Source: Stenotrophomonas sp. SAU14A_NAIMI4_8
Lineage (GTDB): Bacteria; Pseudomonadota; Gammaproteobacteria; Xanthomonadales; Xanthomonadaceae
Reading direction: 5' to 3'
Length of the DNA stretch: 64,000 nucleotides
Assembly (NCBI RefSeq): GCF_003086695.1
Contig: NZ_CP025999.1
Span: 4,168,344-4,232,343 of the forward strand
Shown here: piece by piece, positions 23,502-32,310 of the stretch
Position numbering within the stretch: the first letter of the stretch is position 1
How the letters are laid out: the number at the start of each line of letters is the position of its first letter
Position numbers and translations under genes: made by a program
Notes under the pieces: generated by a model
The model's input: the letters and a program-made list of their open reading frames with translations, nothing else
Databases searched by the model: none
Told to the model about the DNA's origin: nothing

Positions 23502-23659
23502 TTCCAGCGCGGGGCCCTCCATTTTAGGCCAGGCCGGCGGCGGCTGCCGTTCTCATGTGCGGTTCAGCCGCGCGCAGCCGTTGGCGGCCATACTCGGCAA
23601 GCCTGTGCGCCCCACCGCAGGACGGCCCCCTGACCGCCCTACCCTGGAGATCCAGACGC

Positions 23660-24318
23660 ATGACCTACCGCGCCCCCGAGGCCACCGACACCGCCCCGCT
23701 GGCACAGCAGATTGAAGACCTGATTGACGGCCTGCCCGGCCAGCACATCCGCGTGGGCACCCTGCTGCAGGCCCTGGGCGATGAGGGGCTGATGTTGATC
23801 GTGATCCTGCTGTCGGCCATTTTCCTGATTCCGGTATCCATTCCCGGCCTGAGCACGGTGTTTGGTGCGTCCATTCTGTTGATTGGCCTGAGCCGCGTGC
23901 GCGACCGGCCGCTGTGGGTGCCGCAGCGCCTGGCGCAGAAGGAAGTGGCCACTGAAAAGCTGCGCGCCAATCTGGGCCGGGCCCTGAAGTGGGTGCATCG
24001 CATGGAGCGCCTGTCGCAGCCGATGCGGCTGGCGGTGATGGTGCGCTCGAAGAAGATGATGCGCGTGAACAACGTGGCGCTGGTGGTGGCCACGCTGCTG
24101 CTCATGGCCCCGGCCGGGCCGATTCCCTTCAGCAATACGCTGCCCGCGCTGGCACTGATGTCGTTTGCCATCGGCTTCATCCAGCGCGATGGCGCTGCGG
24201 TGGCGGCCGGCTATGCCTTCGTGGTGGCCACGATGGTGTACTTCGGCGTACTGCTCGGTGGCGTAGGGTTTGCCGCCGAATCGGTGTTCAGCGGGCTGCG
24301 CGGAAGCACCGCCGAGCT

Positions 24319-24322
<4 letters not shown>
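23660..24322 (+). CDS. ExoD-family membrane protein
   Basis: The ATG at 23660 follows CTGGAGA and gives 220 residues. The N-terminal soluble part (LAQQIEDLIDGLPGQHIRVGTLLQALGDEG) leads into ILLSAIFLIPVSIPGLSTVFGASILLIGLSRVRDRPLWVPQ, the ExoD signature, then three or four further membrane helices. ExoD was first linked to exopolysaccharide synthesis in rhizobia; in most bacteria the function is unclear. The stop codon TAG (24320-24322) lies in the GTAG that opens a palindrome GTAGAGCCAAGCC...GGC, so the repeat abuts or supplies the end of the gene. Confidence 0.8.
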
Positions 24323-24654
<332 letters not shown>

Positions 24655-24661
24655 AATTCCG

Positions 24662-25972
24662 TTACTTTGCCGAGACCCGCCAGACGACGTCGCCTACGTC
24701 ATCCGCCACCAGCAGGGCGCCGTCGGCGTCCATCGCCATGCCCACCGGGGCGCCCATCAGGGTCTTTTCATCCTTCGATGCAAACCCGGTCACCACCGGT
24801 TGCGGGCGGCCGGTCGGCTTGCCGTCCTTGAACGGTACGTACACCACTTCGTAGCCGCTCAGCGGTGAACGGTCCCAGCTGCCGTGTTCGCCGATGAAGG
24901 CGCCGCCGTGGTACTTCGCGGGCAGCGACTGGCCGGTGTAGAACAGCAGGCCCAGCGGTGCTACGTGCGAGCCGATGGCGTAGTCGGGCTTGATCGCCTT
25001 GGCCACCAGATCGGGCCGCTGCGGTTGCACGCGTTCGTCCACGTGCTGACCGTAGTAGCTGTAGGGCCAGCCGTAGAAGCCATCTTCCTTCACCGAGGTC
25101 AGGTAATCGGGCACCAGGTCGGCGCCGATTTCATCGCGCTCGTTGGCCACCGCCCACAGCGCGCCGGTGCTCGGTTCCCAGTCCAGGCCGGTGGGGTTGC
25201 GGATGCCCGATGCGTAGATGCGGCTGCCACGGGTGGCCACGTCCACTTCCAGCACCACGGCGCGGCGGTATTCCACGGCCAGGCCATTTTCGGTGATGTT
25301 GCTGTTGGACCCCACGCCCACGTACAGCTTGCTGCCATCACGGCTGGCCAGCAGTTCCTTGGTCCAGTGGTGGTTGATGGTGCTGGGCAGATCGGTGAAC
25401 TCGCGGCCCTTGTCGGCCATGCGGGTGGCGCCCGGCACGTACTGGTACTGCATGATGTTGCCGGTGTTGGCCACGTACAGCGTGTTGCCGATCAACTGGA
25501 TGCCGAACGGCGAATGCAGGCCTTCGATGTAGACGTGCTGGGTCCAGGTATCGGTGCCCGGCGTGCGCCGCAGCAGGGTGACCCGGTTGCCGCCCTTGCC
25601 GGCCTTGCCCGAGCGCGCCTTCACCTTGCCGGCAATCCACTGCTTGGGCGTGGTGACCGGTTCTTCGCCGGGGCCATTGCCTTCCACCACCAGCACATCG
25701 CCATTGGGCAGGGTCAGCAGGCGGCGCGGGTGCTGCAGGTTGGCGGCAATGCGCTCGATCTTCAGGCCTTCGGCCACGGCCGGCGCCTGGCCTTCGGCCC
25801 AACCCACGCCCTTGGGCACCTGCATGGGCGGCATGAGGAAGTTGGCCGGCTTGGGCAGCGGCGGCTGCGGACCGGACTGGTCGGCCGGGTGGTATTCGGC
25901 TTTGCCGGCGCAGGCGGCGAGCATGACGGCCAGGGAAAGGATGCCCAGCGTGGGCAGGATGCGCTCAGCCAT
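24662..25972 (-). CDS. PQQ-dependent sugar dehydrogenase (sorbosone dehydrogenase-like) lipoprotein
   Basis: This is 436 residues with a lipoprotein signal ([10 protein letters not shown], lipidated Cys at about 21), so it should be anchored in the periplasm. The mature part is a six-bladed beta-propeller of the glucose/sorbosone dehydrogenase family: [85 protein letters not shown], and [25 protein letters not shown]. Family members oxidise sugars or aldoses with PQQ as cofactor; the substrate here is unknown. It follows a DUF2231 membrane gene with an 8-bp overlap, so the two are co-transcribed and may form a membrane electron-transfer unit. Confidence 0.85.
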   Translation of the reverse strand: MAERILPTLGILSLAVMLAACAGKAEYHPADQSGPQPPLPKPANFLMPPMQVPKGVGWAEGQAPAVAEGLKIERIAANLQHPRRLLTLPNGDVLVVEGNGPGEEPVTTPKQWIAGKVKARSGKAGKGGNRVTLLRRTPGTDTWTQHVYIEGLHSPFGIQLIGNTLYVANTGNIMQYQYVPGATRMADKGREFTDLPSTINHHWTKELLASRDGSKLYVGVGSNSNITENGLAVEYRRAVVLEVDVATRGSRIYASGIRNPTGLDWEPSTGALWAVANERDEIGADLVPDYLTSVKEDGFYGWPYSYYGQHVDERVQPQRPDLVAKAIKPDYAIGSHVAPLGLLFYTGQSLPAKYHGGAFIGEHGSWDRSPLSGYEVVYVPFKDGKPTGRPQPVVTGFASKDEKTLMGAPVGMAMDADGALLVADDVGDVVWRVSAK

Positions 25973-26405
25973 GACGACCTCCCTGCAGCACCGGGGCCTG
26001 CAGTGACAACAGGATGTAGCCGATCGCGATCAGGGCCACGGTCAGCGCGGACAGCACGGTGCCCGGCACGGCCACCGCATAGGCGTCGCGGCTGTGCACG
26101 AAGGCGTTCCAGATGGCCAGCACGATGGCCAGCAGGTTCAGCACGAAATCCACACGGTCCACGCCGGTGGCGGTGCCGTTGCGGCGCCACACCGCGAACA
26201 GGTTGATCAGGCGCGGAATGATGGCGATCAGCAGGCCGAAGGTGATCAGCCAGGCGGCGGACTTGCCCCACATCACCTCGGCGGTGTTGAGGTAGAGGAT
26301 GTCGAAGATCAGCGCGGCAACGAAGAAGCCGAACGGTATGGGATTCAGCAGGCTGAAAAGCGTGGTGCCCGGGCCGCGATGGGCCTGGGCGACGGGGTTG
26401 ACCAT
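25965..26405 (-). CDS. DUF2231-like membrane protein
   Basis: The ATG at 26405 (MVNPVAQAHRGPGTTLFSLLNPIPFG) gives 146 residues; the frame is open upstream, but that part is not protein-like. Four membrane helices are predicted (about residues 20-40, 50-68, 85-105 and 118-136), separated by VWRRNGTATGVDRVDFVLN. DUF2231 proteins are small membrane proteins, often beside redox enzymes. Its 3' end overlaps the start of the PQQ-type dehydrogenase by 8 bp, suggesting translational coupling and a shared function in the membrane or periplasm. Confidence 0.75.
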   Translation of the reverse strand: MVNPVAQAHRGPGTTLFSLLNPIPFGFFVAALIFDILYLNTAEVMWGKSAAWLITFGLLIAIIPRLINLFAVWRRNGTATGVDRVDFVLNLLAIVLAIWNAFVHSRDAYAVAVPGTVLSALTVALIAIGYILLSLQAPVLQGGRHG

Positions 26406-26535
26406 GGTCGTGCTCCGAAGGGGGAAGGACTGCACGGGCCGTAGTAGCACAAGCGGCCGGGAGGCAACGCGATGATGGCGGCTGGGGCCACGCCGCGCTT
26501 GGATGGATGTGCCGGGACACGCCCGGCGCACACCG

Positions 26536-26912
26536 GTAGATCCACGCCATGCGTGCATGGGCCGAGCCGGGCGGTGCGGGGCTGCTTGGCCTTGGCATGC
26601 CGGGCGCTGCGTGGCTGCTTGGCTTGGAATGCCGGGCGCTGCAGGACTGCTTGGCTTGGAATGCCGGGCGATGCAGGACTGCTTGGCTTGGAATGCCGGC
26701 GATGCAGGACTGCTTGGGTTGGAATGCCGGGCGCTGCGGGACTGCTTGGCTTGGAATGCCGGGCGCTGCGTGGCTGCTTGGCTTGGAATACCGGGCGATG
26801 CGTGGCTGCTTGGCTTTGGTAGAGTCGAGGTTGCTCGACTGCTCTTGGCTACGGCAGTCGAGCAAGCTCGACTCTACGAAGGGCCGGAGCAGTCGAGCAA
26901 GCTCGACTCTAC
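26536..26912. repeat. 32-bp tandem repeat array with flanking SMAG-like palindromes
   Basis: GTAGATCCACGCC...GTG (26536-26556) is followed, from about 26575 to 26818, by roughly seven imperfect copies of a 32-bp unit reading CTGCTTGGCTTGGAATGCC then GGGCGCTGCGTGG or similar. An inverted SMAG-like pair (26819-26877) and a single palindrome (26889-26912) close the region. All frames across it encode near-identical repeat peptides, without a ribosome site, and are not annotated as genes. Confidence 0.85.
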
Positions 26913-26924
26913 GGCTGCGTGTGA

Positions 26925-27284
26925 TCAGGGAACATAGACCAGGTGCAGGGTGTACGCGAAGCCGCCTTCGGCTTCGGTGATGTCGACATGCATCACCAGA
27001 TCGCTTCGCCCCTCTCCCTCCGTGTACAGATCGACCAGGACCTGCCAGTGCTTCCCATACCACTGGCACACCGAGGATTCCCAGCTCGTCTCCGGCAGCG
27101 GCACCAGGGTTTCGCCGTAGTCCTGAAGGATGCCGGTGATGGCCTCCCACGTATCGGCGGTGCGCAGGTACACGTTTGCCGTCTGCGGCGGGCGGCCGGC
27201 CGCGATTTCGTTGACCATCCAAGTCAGGACGGGGCGGAATGCCGCATTCACGGGGCCTTCGCTCGTTGGGTCTTTGCTGACCAT
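26925..27284 (-). CDS. Hypothetical protein
   Basis: A 119-residue soluble acidic protein starting at ATG 27284 (MVSKDPTSEGPVNAAFRPVLTWMVNEIAAG). Secondary structure looks alpha/beta: RTADTWEAITGILQDYGETLVPLP is helical, and SDLVMHVDITEAEGGFAYTLHLVYVP is a C-terminal beta pair. I do not recognise the family with confidence. It is isolated between a repeat array and a palindrome. Confidence 0.6.
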   Translation of the reverse strand: MVSKDPTSEGPVNAAFRPVLTWMVNEIAAGRPPQTANVYLRTADTWEAITGILQDYGETLVPLPETSWESSVCQWYGKHWQVLVDLYTEGEGRSDLVMHVDITEAEGGFAYTLHLVYVP

Positions 27285-27329
27285 CTGTAGTCCTTCAGGG
27301 GCAGGCCGAATGTGCGGCGCTGACGGTTC

Positions 27330-27354
27330 GTGCCAACCAAGGTTGGCACCTACC
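27330..27354. repeat. GTGCCAACC/GGTTGGCAC palindrome
   Basis: An inverted repeat with an AA core followed by CTACCA, identical in type to copies at 22617-22640, 27890-27914 and 27949-27973. It lies between the divergent-facing ends of two minus-strand genes and could act as a transcription barrier. Confidence 0.85.
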
Positions 27355-27383
27355 AGGCTAATGGGCGCCCGATGGGGGCGCGA

Positions 27384-27752
27384 TCAATCGAACGTGAGGC
27401 TGGCGCGGCGGGCGGTGCGCAGCGGGATGAACAGGGCGGCGGTGAACACCACCAGGAACGGTGCGGACAGGATCGCGGCATCGTTGCTGCCGAACGCGAT
27501 CAGGTTCAGGTGCAGGTCGCCAATCCATTCCAGCCGCATGAACACCAGTATCAGGCCGCCGAAGGTGGGGCACGGCAGGCCGCCGTGGCCGGCCATCAGC
27601 AGCGTGGGTGACAGCAGCGCGGCCAGGAAGGCGAAGCCCGCCCGATACAACCACGGGTTGCCCTGCCAGCGCGGCGCACGCCGCCACATCAGCACCAGCA
27701 GGGCCAATGGCAGCAGCGGCGCCAGCAGCACCAGCGCCAGGATCATGGCCAT
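27384..27752 (-). CDS. Small membrane protein of unknown function
   Basis: A 122-residue product with three or four hydrophobic segments (MAMILALVLLAPLLPLALLVLM at 1-22, then FAFLAALLSPTLLMAGHGG, LILVFMRLEWIGDL and APFLVVFTAALFIPL). No catalytic motif is visible. It lies in a repeat-rich stretch with no operon partner. Confidence 0.6.
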   Translation of the reverse strand: MAMILALVLLAPLLPLALLVLMWRRAPRWQGNPWLYRAGFAFLAALLSPTLLMAGHGGLPCPTFGGLILVFMRLEWIGDLHLNLIAFGSNDAAILSAPFLVVFTAALFIPLRTARRASLTFD

Positions 27753-27889
27753 GCGGTTTCACCCGCGGCGCGGTGTTCTGCCATAAGACCCTGCATGCGC
27801 TTCTCCTGTAGACGTCCTTGAGCGGTGCATTGTTGCGGTTGTGGCCGCCAGTGCAAGCCCCTGTCGCAACGGGTGGCTGCGGACGGCCA

Positions 27890-27973
27890 GTGCCAACCAA
27901 GGTTGGCACCTACCAGAGCGTGCGGCGGGGCGCGGTTGTGGACGGAGAGTGCTAACCAAGGTTGGCACCCACC
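27890..27973. repeat. Two direct copies of the GTGCCAACC palindrome
   Basis: Copies at 27890-27914 and 27949-27973 (the second with GCTAACCAAGG) are separated by about 34 bp of GTGCGGCGG-type spacer that is itself repeated after the second copy, pointing to a ~59-bp tandem duplication. The rest of the 27753-28074 gap shows nothing else except the ribosome site of the next gene. Confidence 0.8.
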
Positions 27974-28074
27974 AGAACGTGCGGTGGCGGCGTAACGATT
28001 CGTTGCGCGGGCGATGACGCTGGCGAAAGGTGCGCGGCGCTACACTCGCCCCAGTGCTTCATGGAGGATCACGC

Positions 28075-28746
28075 ATGCGCCTGCTGCATCTCACCCTGCC
28101 GGTGTCGAACGTCGAAACCGTGGCGGACTATTTCCGCGATGTGCTGCAGCAGCGCGTGGTCGGCCACCATGTGCATATCGGCTGGAGCACGATCGACTTG
28201 CAACCGGCGGGTGCCCACGCGACGGGTGGCGTGCACCTGGCCTTCAACGTGCCCGACAACCGCTTCGCCGAAGCGATGGCGTGGCTGCGCGAACGTACGC
28301 CGCTGCAGCGCAGTCCCGAGGGCATCGACTACTTCGCGCTGGAAAGCAATTGGCAGTCGCAGTCGGTGTATTTCACCGGACCCGACGGGCTGATCCTGGA
28401 GCTGATCGGGCGCAATCGCCTGCCGGCTGGCACGCATACCGGCGCCTTCCACGGTAGTGAACTGCAGTGTCTGAGCGAAGTCGGCCTGCCCAGCGATGAT
28501 GTGGATGCGGTACGCGCCGCCGCCAGTGCGCGTTTCGGCCTGCAACCGCTCAGTGCGCCGTCGGCGCAGTTCGCGCCGATGGGCGACGATGAGGGCCTGT
28601 TGATCGTGGTGGCCGCCGACCGCCGTTGGTTCCCCGAGCAGAAAGACCTGCCTAATGCACAGGGCCTGGTGCTGCAGATCGGTGGGGTGGCCGGCAGCGG
28701 CGAACTGCATGACGACGCGCGCGGATGGCGCGTGCACACCGTCTGA
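28075..28746 (+). CDS. VOC (glyoxalase/bleomycin-resistance) family protein
   Basis: The ATG at 28075 lies 6 nt after GGAGG. The 223-residue protein contains a vicinal-oxygen-chelate fold: LLHLTLPVSNVETVADYFRDVL at the start and GGVHLAFNVPDNRFAEAMAWL near 60-80. Next comes SQSVYFTGPDGLILELIGR near 103-121, with the metal-binding Glu-type motif (PDGxxxE). A second half (ELQCLSEVGLPSDDVDAVRAAASARFGL) looks like another beta-alpha module. VOC enzymes isomerise or cleave small molecules with a divalent metal; the substrate is unknown. Confidence 0.8.
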   Translation: MRLLHLTLPVSNVETVADYFRDVLQQRVVGHHVHIGWSTIDLQPAGAHATGGVHLAFNVPDNRFAEAMAWLRERTPLQRSPEGIDYFALESNWQSQSVYFTGPDGLILELIGRNRLPAGTHTGAFHGSELQCLSEVGLPSDDVDAVRAAASARFGLQPLSAPSAQFAPMGDDEGLLIVVAADRRWFPEQKDLPNAQGLVLQIGGVAGSGELHDDARGWRVHTV

Positions 28747-28747
28747 T

Positions 28748-30031
28748 CTACCAGCTACCCGAGGCACCACCGCCGCCACTGCGCCCACCACCACCGCTCC
28801 AGTCGCTGGACGAGGACGAACTGGACGACGAACTCCCCCAGCCACCGCGGCGGTCGTCATCATCGTCGTCACCGCGTGTGCCGGTGCCCACCAGCATGGC
28901 CACGGCCCAGCCCATGTAGCCCACGGCGCCGAATACCAGCAGCAGCGCTTCGGCATCCAGCCGGTCCGGCTGCAGCAGCGTCCACACCAGGCCCGCGCCC
29001 ATCACCGTGCCGAGCAGCAGCACACGCAGGGCGAAACCACGCCGGCTTTCCTGCCAACGGTCACGCGCCAGGGTCAGCGGGAACCACAGCACCACCGCGG
29101 CGATGCCTGCCAGGAAGTACAGGGCCACATGCACGAACAGCCCGGGGAACACCCCGCGCGTGGCGAGCACGGCCACGCTGATACCGATGCTGGCGACCAG
29201 CAGGCCCCACAGCGTGCGCCGCAGCGACGAGCTGCGCCGCCACCGGTGCCCGCAAACCCACGCCAGTGGCACGGCCATTGCCAGCAAGAACAGCATCGGC
29301 ACAATCTGCCGCGGCGCCCACACCGCGGTCGCCAGCCCGGCCAGCGCGATCAGCGCCAGCCAGTGCAGCGGGCGGTACCACCACCGTCGCACCGGCACGG
29401 CTGCCCCGCGCCCCTGCCAGCGGCCCAGCGCGAACCCGGCCATCAACGCCAGCAGCAGGATCGTATCCATGCCCTGCCAGGCCAGATCCAGCAGATGGTT
29501 GCTGCGTGGCGGTGGCAGCGGCTCGCCATCCACCAGCCCCGCCAGCAGCGCGCTGCCGTCCAGCACGCCCTGGTCCAGATCGCCTTCGCGGAAACGCGGC
29601 AGGATAGCTTCTTCGATGATGCGCTTGGCGTAGACATCGGGAATGGCGCCTTCCAGCCCATAGCCGGGCTGGATGCGCACGTGCCGGTCCTGCACGGCCA
29701 CCAGCAGCAGCACGCCGTCATCCACGCCTTTGCGACCCAGCTGCCACTGGTCGAACACCCGTTGCGCGTAGGCCTCGATGCTTTCCTGGCCGGTACTGCC
29801 CACCAACAGCACCTGCAGTTGCGCGCCGCCCTTGCGGGCCTGCAGCGCGCGCGCCTGCTGTTCCAATGCGGCACGGGTGGCCGGGCGCAGTGCACCGGCC
29901 GGGTCAACCACCGGGCCATCCAGCGGCGGCACCTGCACCTGCGCCCAGGCCAGCACGGGCCATAGCAGCAGGAGCATCAGCAGGCCGCGCACCAGATGCA
30001 CCGACCTCCGCACCGGCTCAGATCGATTCAT
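28748..30031 (-). CDS. TPM-domain (YgcG-like) membrane protein
   Basis: This is 427 residues: a signal peptide (about 1-30), then a TPM phosphatase-type domain at about 33-175 (VVDPAGALRPATRAALEQQARAL, QLQVLLVGST, AYAQRVFDQWQLG, DDGVLLLVAVQDRHVRIQPGYGLEG). Eight or so membrane helices follow. The tail is highly biased: a poly-Asp run, poly-Ser, and a Gly/Ser-rich end (SGGGGRSGGGGASGSW). TPM proteins are membrane-associated, sometimes with phosphatase activity, and the Gly/Ser tail is typical. Its start overlaps the upstream lipoprotein gene by 14 bp. Confidence 0.85.
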   Translation of the reverse strand: MNRSEPVRRSVHLVRGLLMLLLLWPVLAWAQVQVPPLDGPVVDPAGALRPATRAALEQQARALQARKGGAQLQVLLVGSTGQESIEAYAQRVFDQWQLGRKGVDDGVLLLVAVQDRHVRIQPGYGLEGAIPDVYAKRIIEEAILPRFREGDLDQGVLDGSALLAGLVDGEPLPPPRSNHLLDLAWQGMDTILLLALMAGFALGRWQGRGAAVPVRRWWYRPLHWLALIALAGLATAVWAPRQIVPMLFLLAMAVPLAWVCGHRWRRSSSLRRTLWGLLVASIGISVAVLATRGVFPGLFVHVALYFLAGIAAVVLWFPLTLARDRWQESRRGFALRVLLLGTVMGAGLVWTLLQPDRLDAEALLLVFGAVGYMGWAVAMLVGTGTRGDDDDDDRRGGWGSSSSSSSSSSDWSGGGGRSGGGGASGSW

Positions 30032-30536
30032 CGGCCCGGCTCACCAGCGTCCAGCACGGGGTGCGGGCGAAGGTGTAGACCTGCTGGTCGCTGGTATCGG
30101 GGGTGCGCATCAGCACCTGCATCTGGCCGTCGGCCTGCGCGGTGACGGTCATCTCGCGGCCACGGCCGGCCAGCGTGGCCGGATCCGGCATCACCGGCCA
30201 TTCCACCTCGACCAGCGGCAGCTGCTTTTCCACGGTCTTCGGCTCGGGTTCGGCACCGGCATCGACGTAGCTGTCGCGCAGCGGATCGGCAGTGGCCGTT
30301 TCCTGCAGCGCGATCTCATTGCCGAAGTGCTTCAGGAAGGTATCGAACTGCTCGTGCGGGCAGGCCGGTGCCGCGGGCGTAGCGGCGGGCGTGGCGGCTG
30401 CCGGTGCGGCGGCCTGTGCAGCAGCGGCCGCCGCTTCTGCGGGCTGCGGCTGCGAAGCCTGCGGGGCCTGGGTGCAGGCGGCCAGGGCAAGACTGAAGAC
30501 AGGGGCCAGCAGCACAAGGGAACGGCGGCAGCGCAT
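30018..30536 (-). CDS. Hypothetical lipoprotein
   Basis: The ATG at 30536 gives 172 residues beginning MRCRRSLVLLAPVFSLALAACTQ with a lipobox (LAAC), followed by an Ala/Pro/Gln-rich linker of about 35 residues. A globular domain follows (CPHEQFDTFLKHFGNEIALQETATADPLRDSYVD, then MTVTAQADGQMQVLMRTPDTSDQQVYTFARTPCWTLVSR). The two cysteines near the ends of this domain could pair. I do not recognise the family. It overlaps the TPM gene, so the two should be co-expressed envelope proteins. Confidence 0.7.
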   Translation of the reverse strand: MRCRRSLVLLAPVFSLALAACTQAPQASQPQPAEAAAAAAQAAAPAAATPAATPAAPACPHEQFDTFLKHFGNEIALQETATADPLRDSYVDAGAEPEPKTVEKQLPLVEVEWPVMPDPATLAGRGREMTVTAQADGQMQVLMRTPDTSDQQVYTFARTPCWTLVSRADESI

Positions 30537-30616
30537 GGGATCATCCTGATTCCGGTTCGGTCGCACCATCCTACCCTGCGCCGTACAATCGCGTTTTTCC
30601 CGACCCCGGCCCTGAC

Positions 30617-31240
30617 ATGCGCGCCCTGTTCCTGTTGATTGGCCTGTTGCTGCCCGCGCTGTGGCCGTCCGTTGCGCTGGCCGTGGAGGCACGGCCCGGC
30701 GATCTGCTGTTCGTCAGTGCCGGCCAGACCGGCCTGAGCGCCGCCATTGATGATGCCACCGCGCGCGAAGGCGGCACCCGCTTCGACCACGTGGCCCTGG
30801 TGGCCGATGGGCCGGGTCAACTGCAGGTGCTGCACGCCGATGAAAAGGGTTCGCGGCAGCAGACGCTGGCGGAATTCCGCCAGGATGCGCGGGACAAGCA
30901 GCGGCAGATCGTGGTGTACCGCCTGCGCGCGGCGCCGCCGCAGGTGCTGGCCGATGCCATCGCCACGGCGCGCACCATGTTGGGCAAGCCGTACAACACG
31001 GCCTATGTGTTGAACGAGGACAGCTACTACTGTTCGGATTTCATCGAGCGCGCGTTCCGCACCCACCATGTGTTCGCGCTGCAGCCGATGAACTTCCGCA
31101 ATCCAAAGACCGGGCAGATTTCCCAGCACTGGGTGGATCTGTATGCCGGCATGGGCATGGCGGTGCCGCAGGATCTTCCCGGCACCAACCCCAACGACAT
31201 GGCGGCCACCCCCGCGCTGCAGCGTATAGGCGTGCTGTAA
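30617..31240 (+). CDS. YiiX/YebB-like permuted papain-fold hydrolase, exported
   Basis: The 207-residue protein starts with a signal peptide (MRALFLLIGLLLPALWPSVALA). Mature features match the permuted NlpC/P60 (YiiX, DUF830) family: RPGDLLFVSAG, FDHVALVADG with catalytic His58, and YYCSDFIERAF with catalytic Cys139. These enzymes cleave amide or ester bonds in peptidoglycan-like or lipid substrates. It is divergent from the lipoprotein/TPM pair and is followed by a strong hairpin. Confidence 0.8.
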   Translation: MRALFLLIGLLLPALWPSVALAVEARPGDLLFVSAGQTGLSAAIDDATAREGGTRFDHVALVADGPGQLQVLHADEKGSRQQTLAEFRQDARDKQRQIVVYRLRAAPPQVLADAIATARTMLGKPYNTAYVLNEDSYYCSDFIERAFRTHHVFALQPMNFRNPKTGQISQHWVDLYAGMGMAVPQDLPGTNPNDMAATPALQRIGVL

Positions 31241-31275
31241 ACACGCCTGCTGTAAACACGCCCGTTGTAACAAGC

Positions 31276-31300
31276 GAAGCCCCGCACCAGGCGGGGCTTC
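31276..31300. terminator. Hairpin terminator after the YiiX-like gene
   Basis: GAAGCCCCGC (31276-31285), loop ACCAG, GCGGGGCTTC (31291-31300): a perfect 10-bp stem lying between converging genes. The U-tract is weak, so efficiency is uncertain. Confidence 0.65.
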
Positions 31301-31327
31301 ACCGTTCACGCGTGGGCTGCACGCGGG

Positions 31328-31492
31328 TCATTCTTCTTCGTCATGGCCGCCCTGCTGCTGGTTGCGCTGGTTGCGCTGCTGCTGTTCCTGCTGCTGTTGC
31401 TGCTGCTGGTCGCGGCCACGCCCCTGCTGCTGATCCTGCTGGTTCTGCTGGCCCTGCTGCTTCTGGTTCGGGTTCTGGTTCTGCTGTGCCAT
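31328..31492 (-). CDS. 54-residue Gln-rich disordered protein
   Basis: The ATG at 31492 has GGAG 7-10 nt upstream and runs to TGA at 31330-31328. The product starts MAQQNQNPNQKQQGQQNQQD and ends GGHDEEE; about half its residues are Gln. It has no hydrophobic core and should be disordered and cytoplasmic. The antisense strand reads as poly-Leu/Val and another frame as Ser/Arg-rich, but only this frame has a good ribosome site and a composition resembling real small stress or hydrophilin-like proteins. The function is unknown. Confidence 0.6.
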   Translation of the reverse strand: MAQQNQNPNQKQQGQQNQQDQQQGRGRDQQQQQQQEQQQRNQRNQQQGGHDEEE

Positions 31493-31762
31493 GTCCGATC
31501 TCCAAATGCCACGCGCGGAATGCGGTGGACGTGCGCATGGTCTTCAGCCGAAGGTTAACCACGCGTTGCAGCGCGGCTACGGGCGCGTGCACGGCGGTGA
31601 ATGAACACGCGCAGGCCCTTGTGCCGCAAGCGCATGAAGGATTCATGCGGGTTGCGCATGTGCTTATGCCGGCCGCGTGCCGCGCCCATTAAGGTGGGCC
31701 GGCGCTTGCTGGCTGCGCGGGGCCGCCCGACAATCGATGCCCTTCTCTACACCGAGTGAACG

Positions 31763-32233
31763 ATGGACCGTTCCGCCCCGCTGTTCCGCCGGGTAAACGC
31801 ACGGGCACGCAACAGCCGCCACGGCGAGCACGGCGGCGAGTACCGCCACGAGCGCCATCGCAAAGGCACGCTGGCCAGCGAGGCCACGCGCGGTTCGATG
31901 CATGGCGGGCACCGCCACGGCCGCGATTACACACCGCTGTTCCGCTTCCTGCTGTCCAAGGTGGGCCAGCCCTGGGTGCAGGTGCATTCGGAAGCCTGCG
32001 CGCGGCTGGATACGCCCGAACCCATCGCCTGGATCGCGGCCACCGGCAATGCCCCGCGCCGCGACCAGGTGCGCGTGGGCGAGGCCTCGTACTTCAGCGG
32101 GCTGTACGTGGATGAGGCCGGTCTGCTGCAGCGGGTGGCACCGGCGCTGACGGCGAAGGACATGCTGCCCTCGTGCACCTGCTGCACGCATACCTTCAAC
32201 GGCGTGCGCTTCGGCGAAGACGACGCCGGCTGA
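31763..32233 (+). CDS. Hypothetical His/Arg-rich protein with Cys pair
   Basis: A 156-residue product. The N-terminus is basic and His/Gly-rich (RHGEHGGEYRHERHRKG, GGHRHGRDYTP), followed by a compact domain (LFRFLLSKVGQPWVQVHSEACARLDTPEPIAWIA, YFSGLYVDEAGLLQRVAP) and a SCTCCTHTF cluster that could bind metal. No signal peptide. The family is not recognised. Confidence 0.55.
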   Translation: MDRSAPLFRRVNARARNSRHGEHGGEYRHERHRKGTLASEATRGSMHGGHRHGRDYTPLFRFLLSKVGQPWVQVHSEACARLDTPEPIAWIAATGNAPRRDQVRVGEASYFSGLYVDEAGLLQRVAPALTAKDMLPSCTCCTHTFNGVRFGEDDAG

Positions 32234-32310
32234 CCGCCTACGCCTTTGGTCCGATTTGCAGCCGCCCCCGGCCGCGCCTATCGTCGGGAAGACCCTTGGC
32301 GGAGACACGC

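Noticed and set aside
26472..26980. Open frames encoding repeated LLGLECRALRDCLAWNAG-like peptides.
   Set aside because: Product of a 32-bp tandem DNA repeat read in several frames; no ribosome site or conserved domain.
31343..31558. A plus-strand frame encoding a poly-Leu/Val hydrophobic peptide.
   Set aside because: Antisense to the Gln-rich gene; CAG repeats read backward give CTG (Leu), so the apparent membrane protein is a composition artefact.
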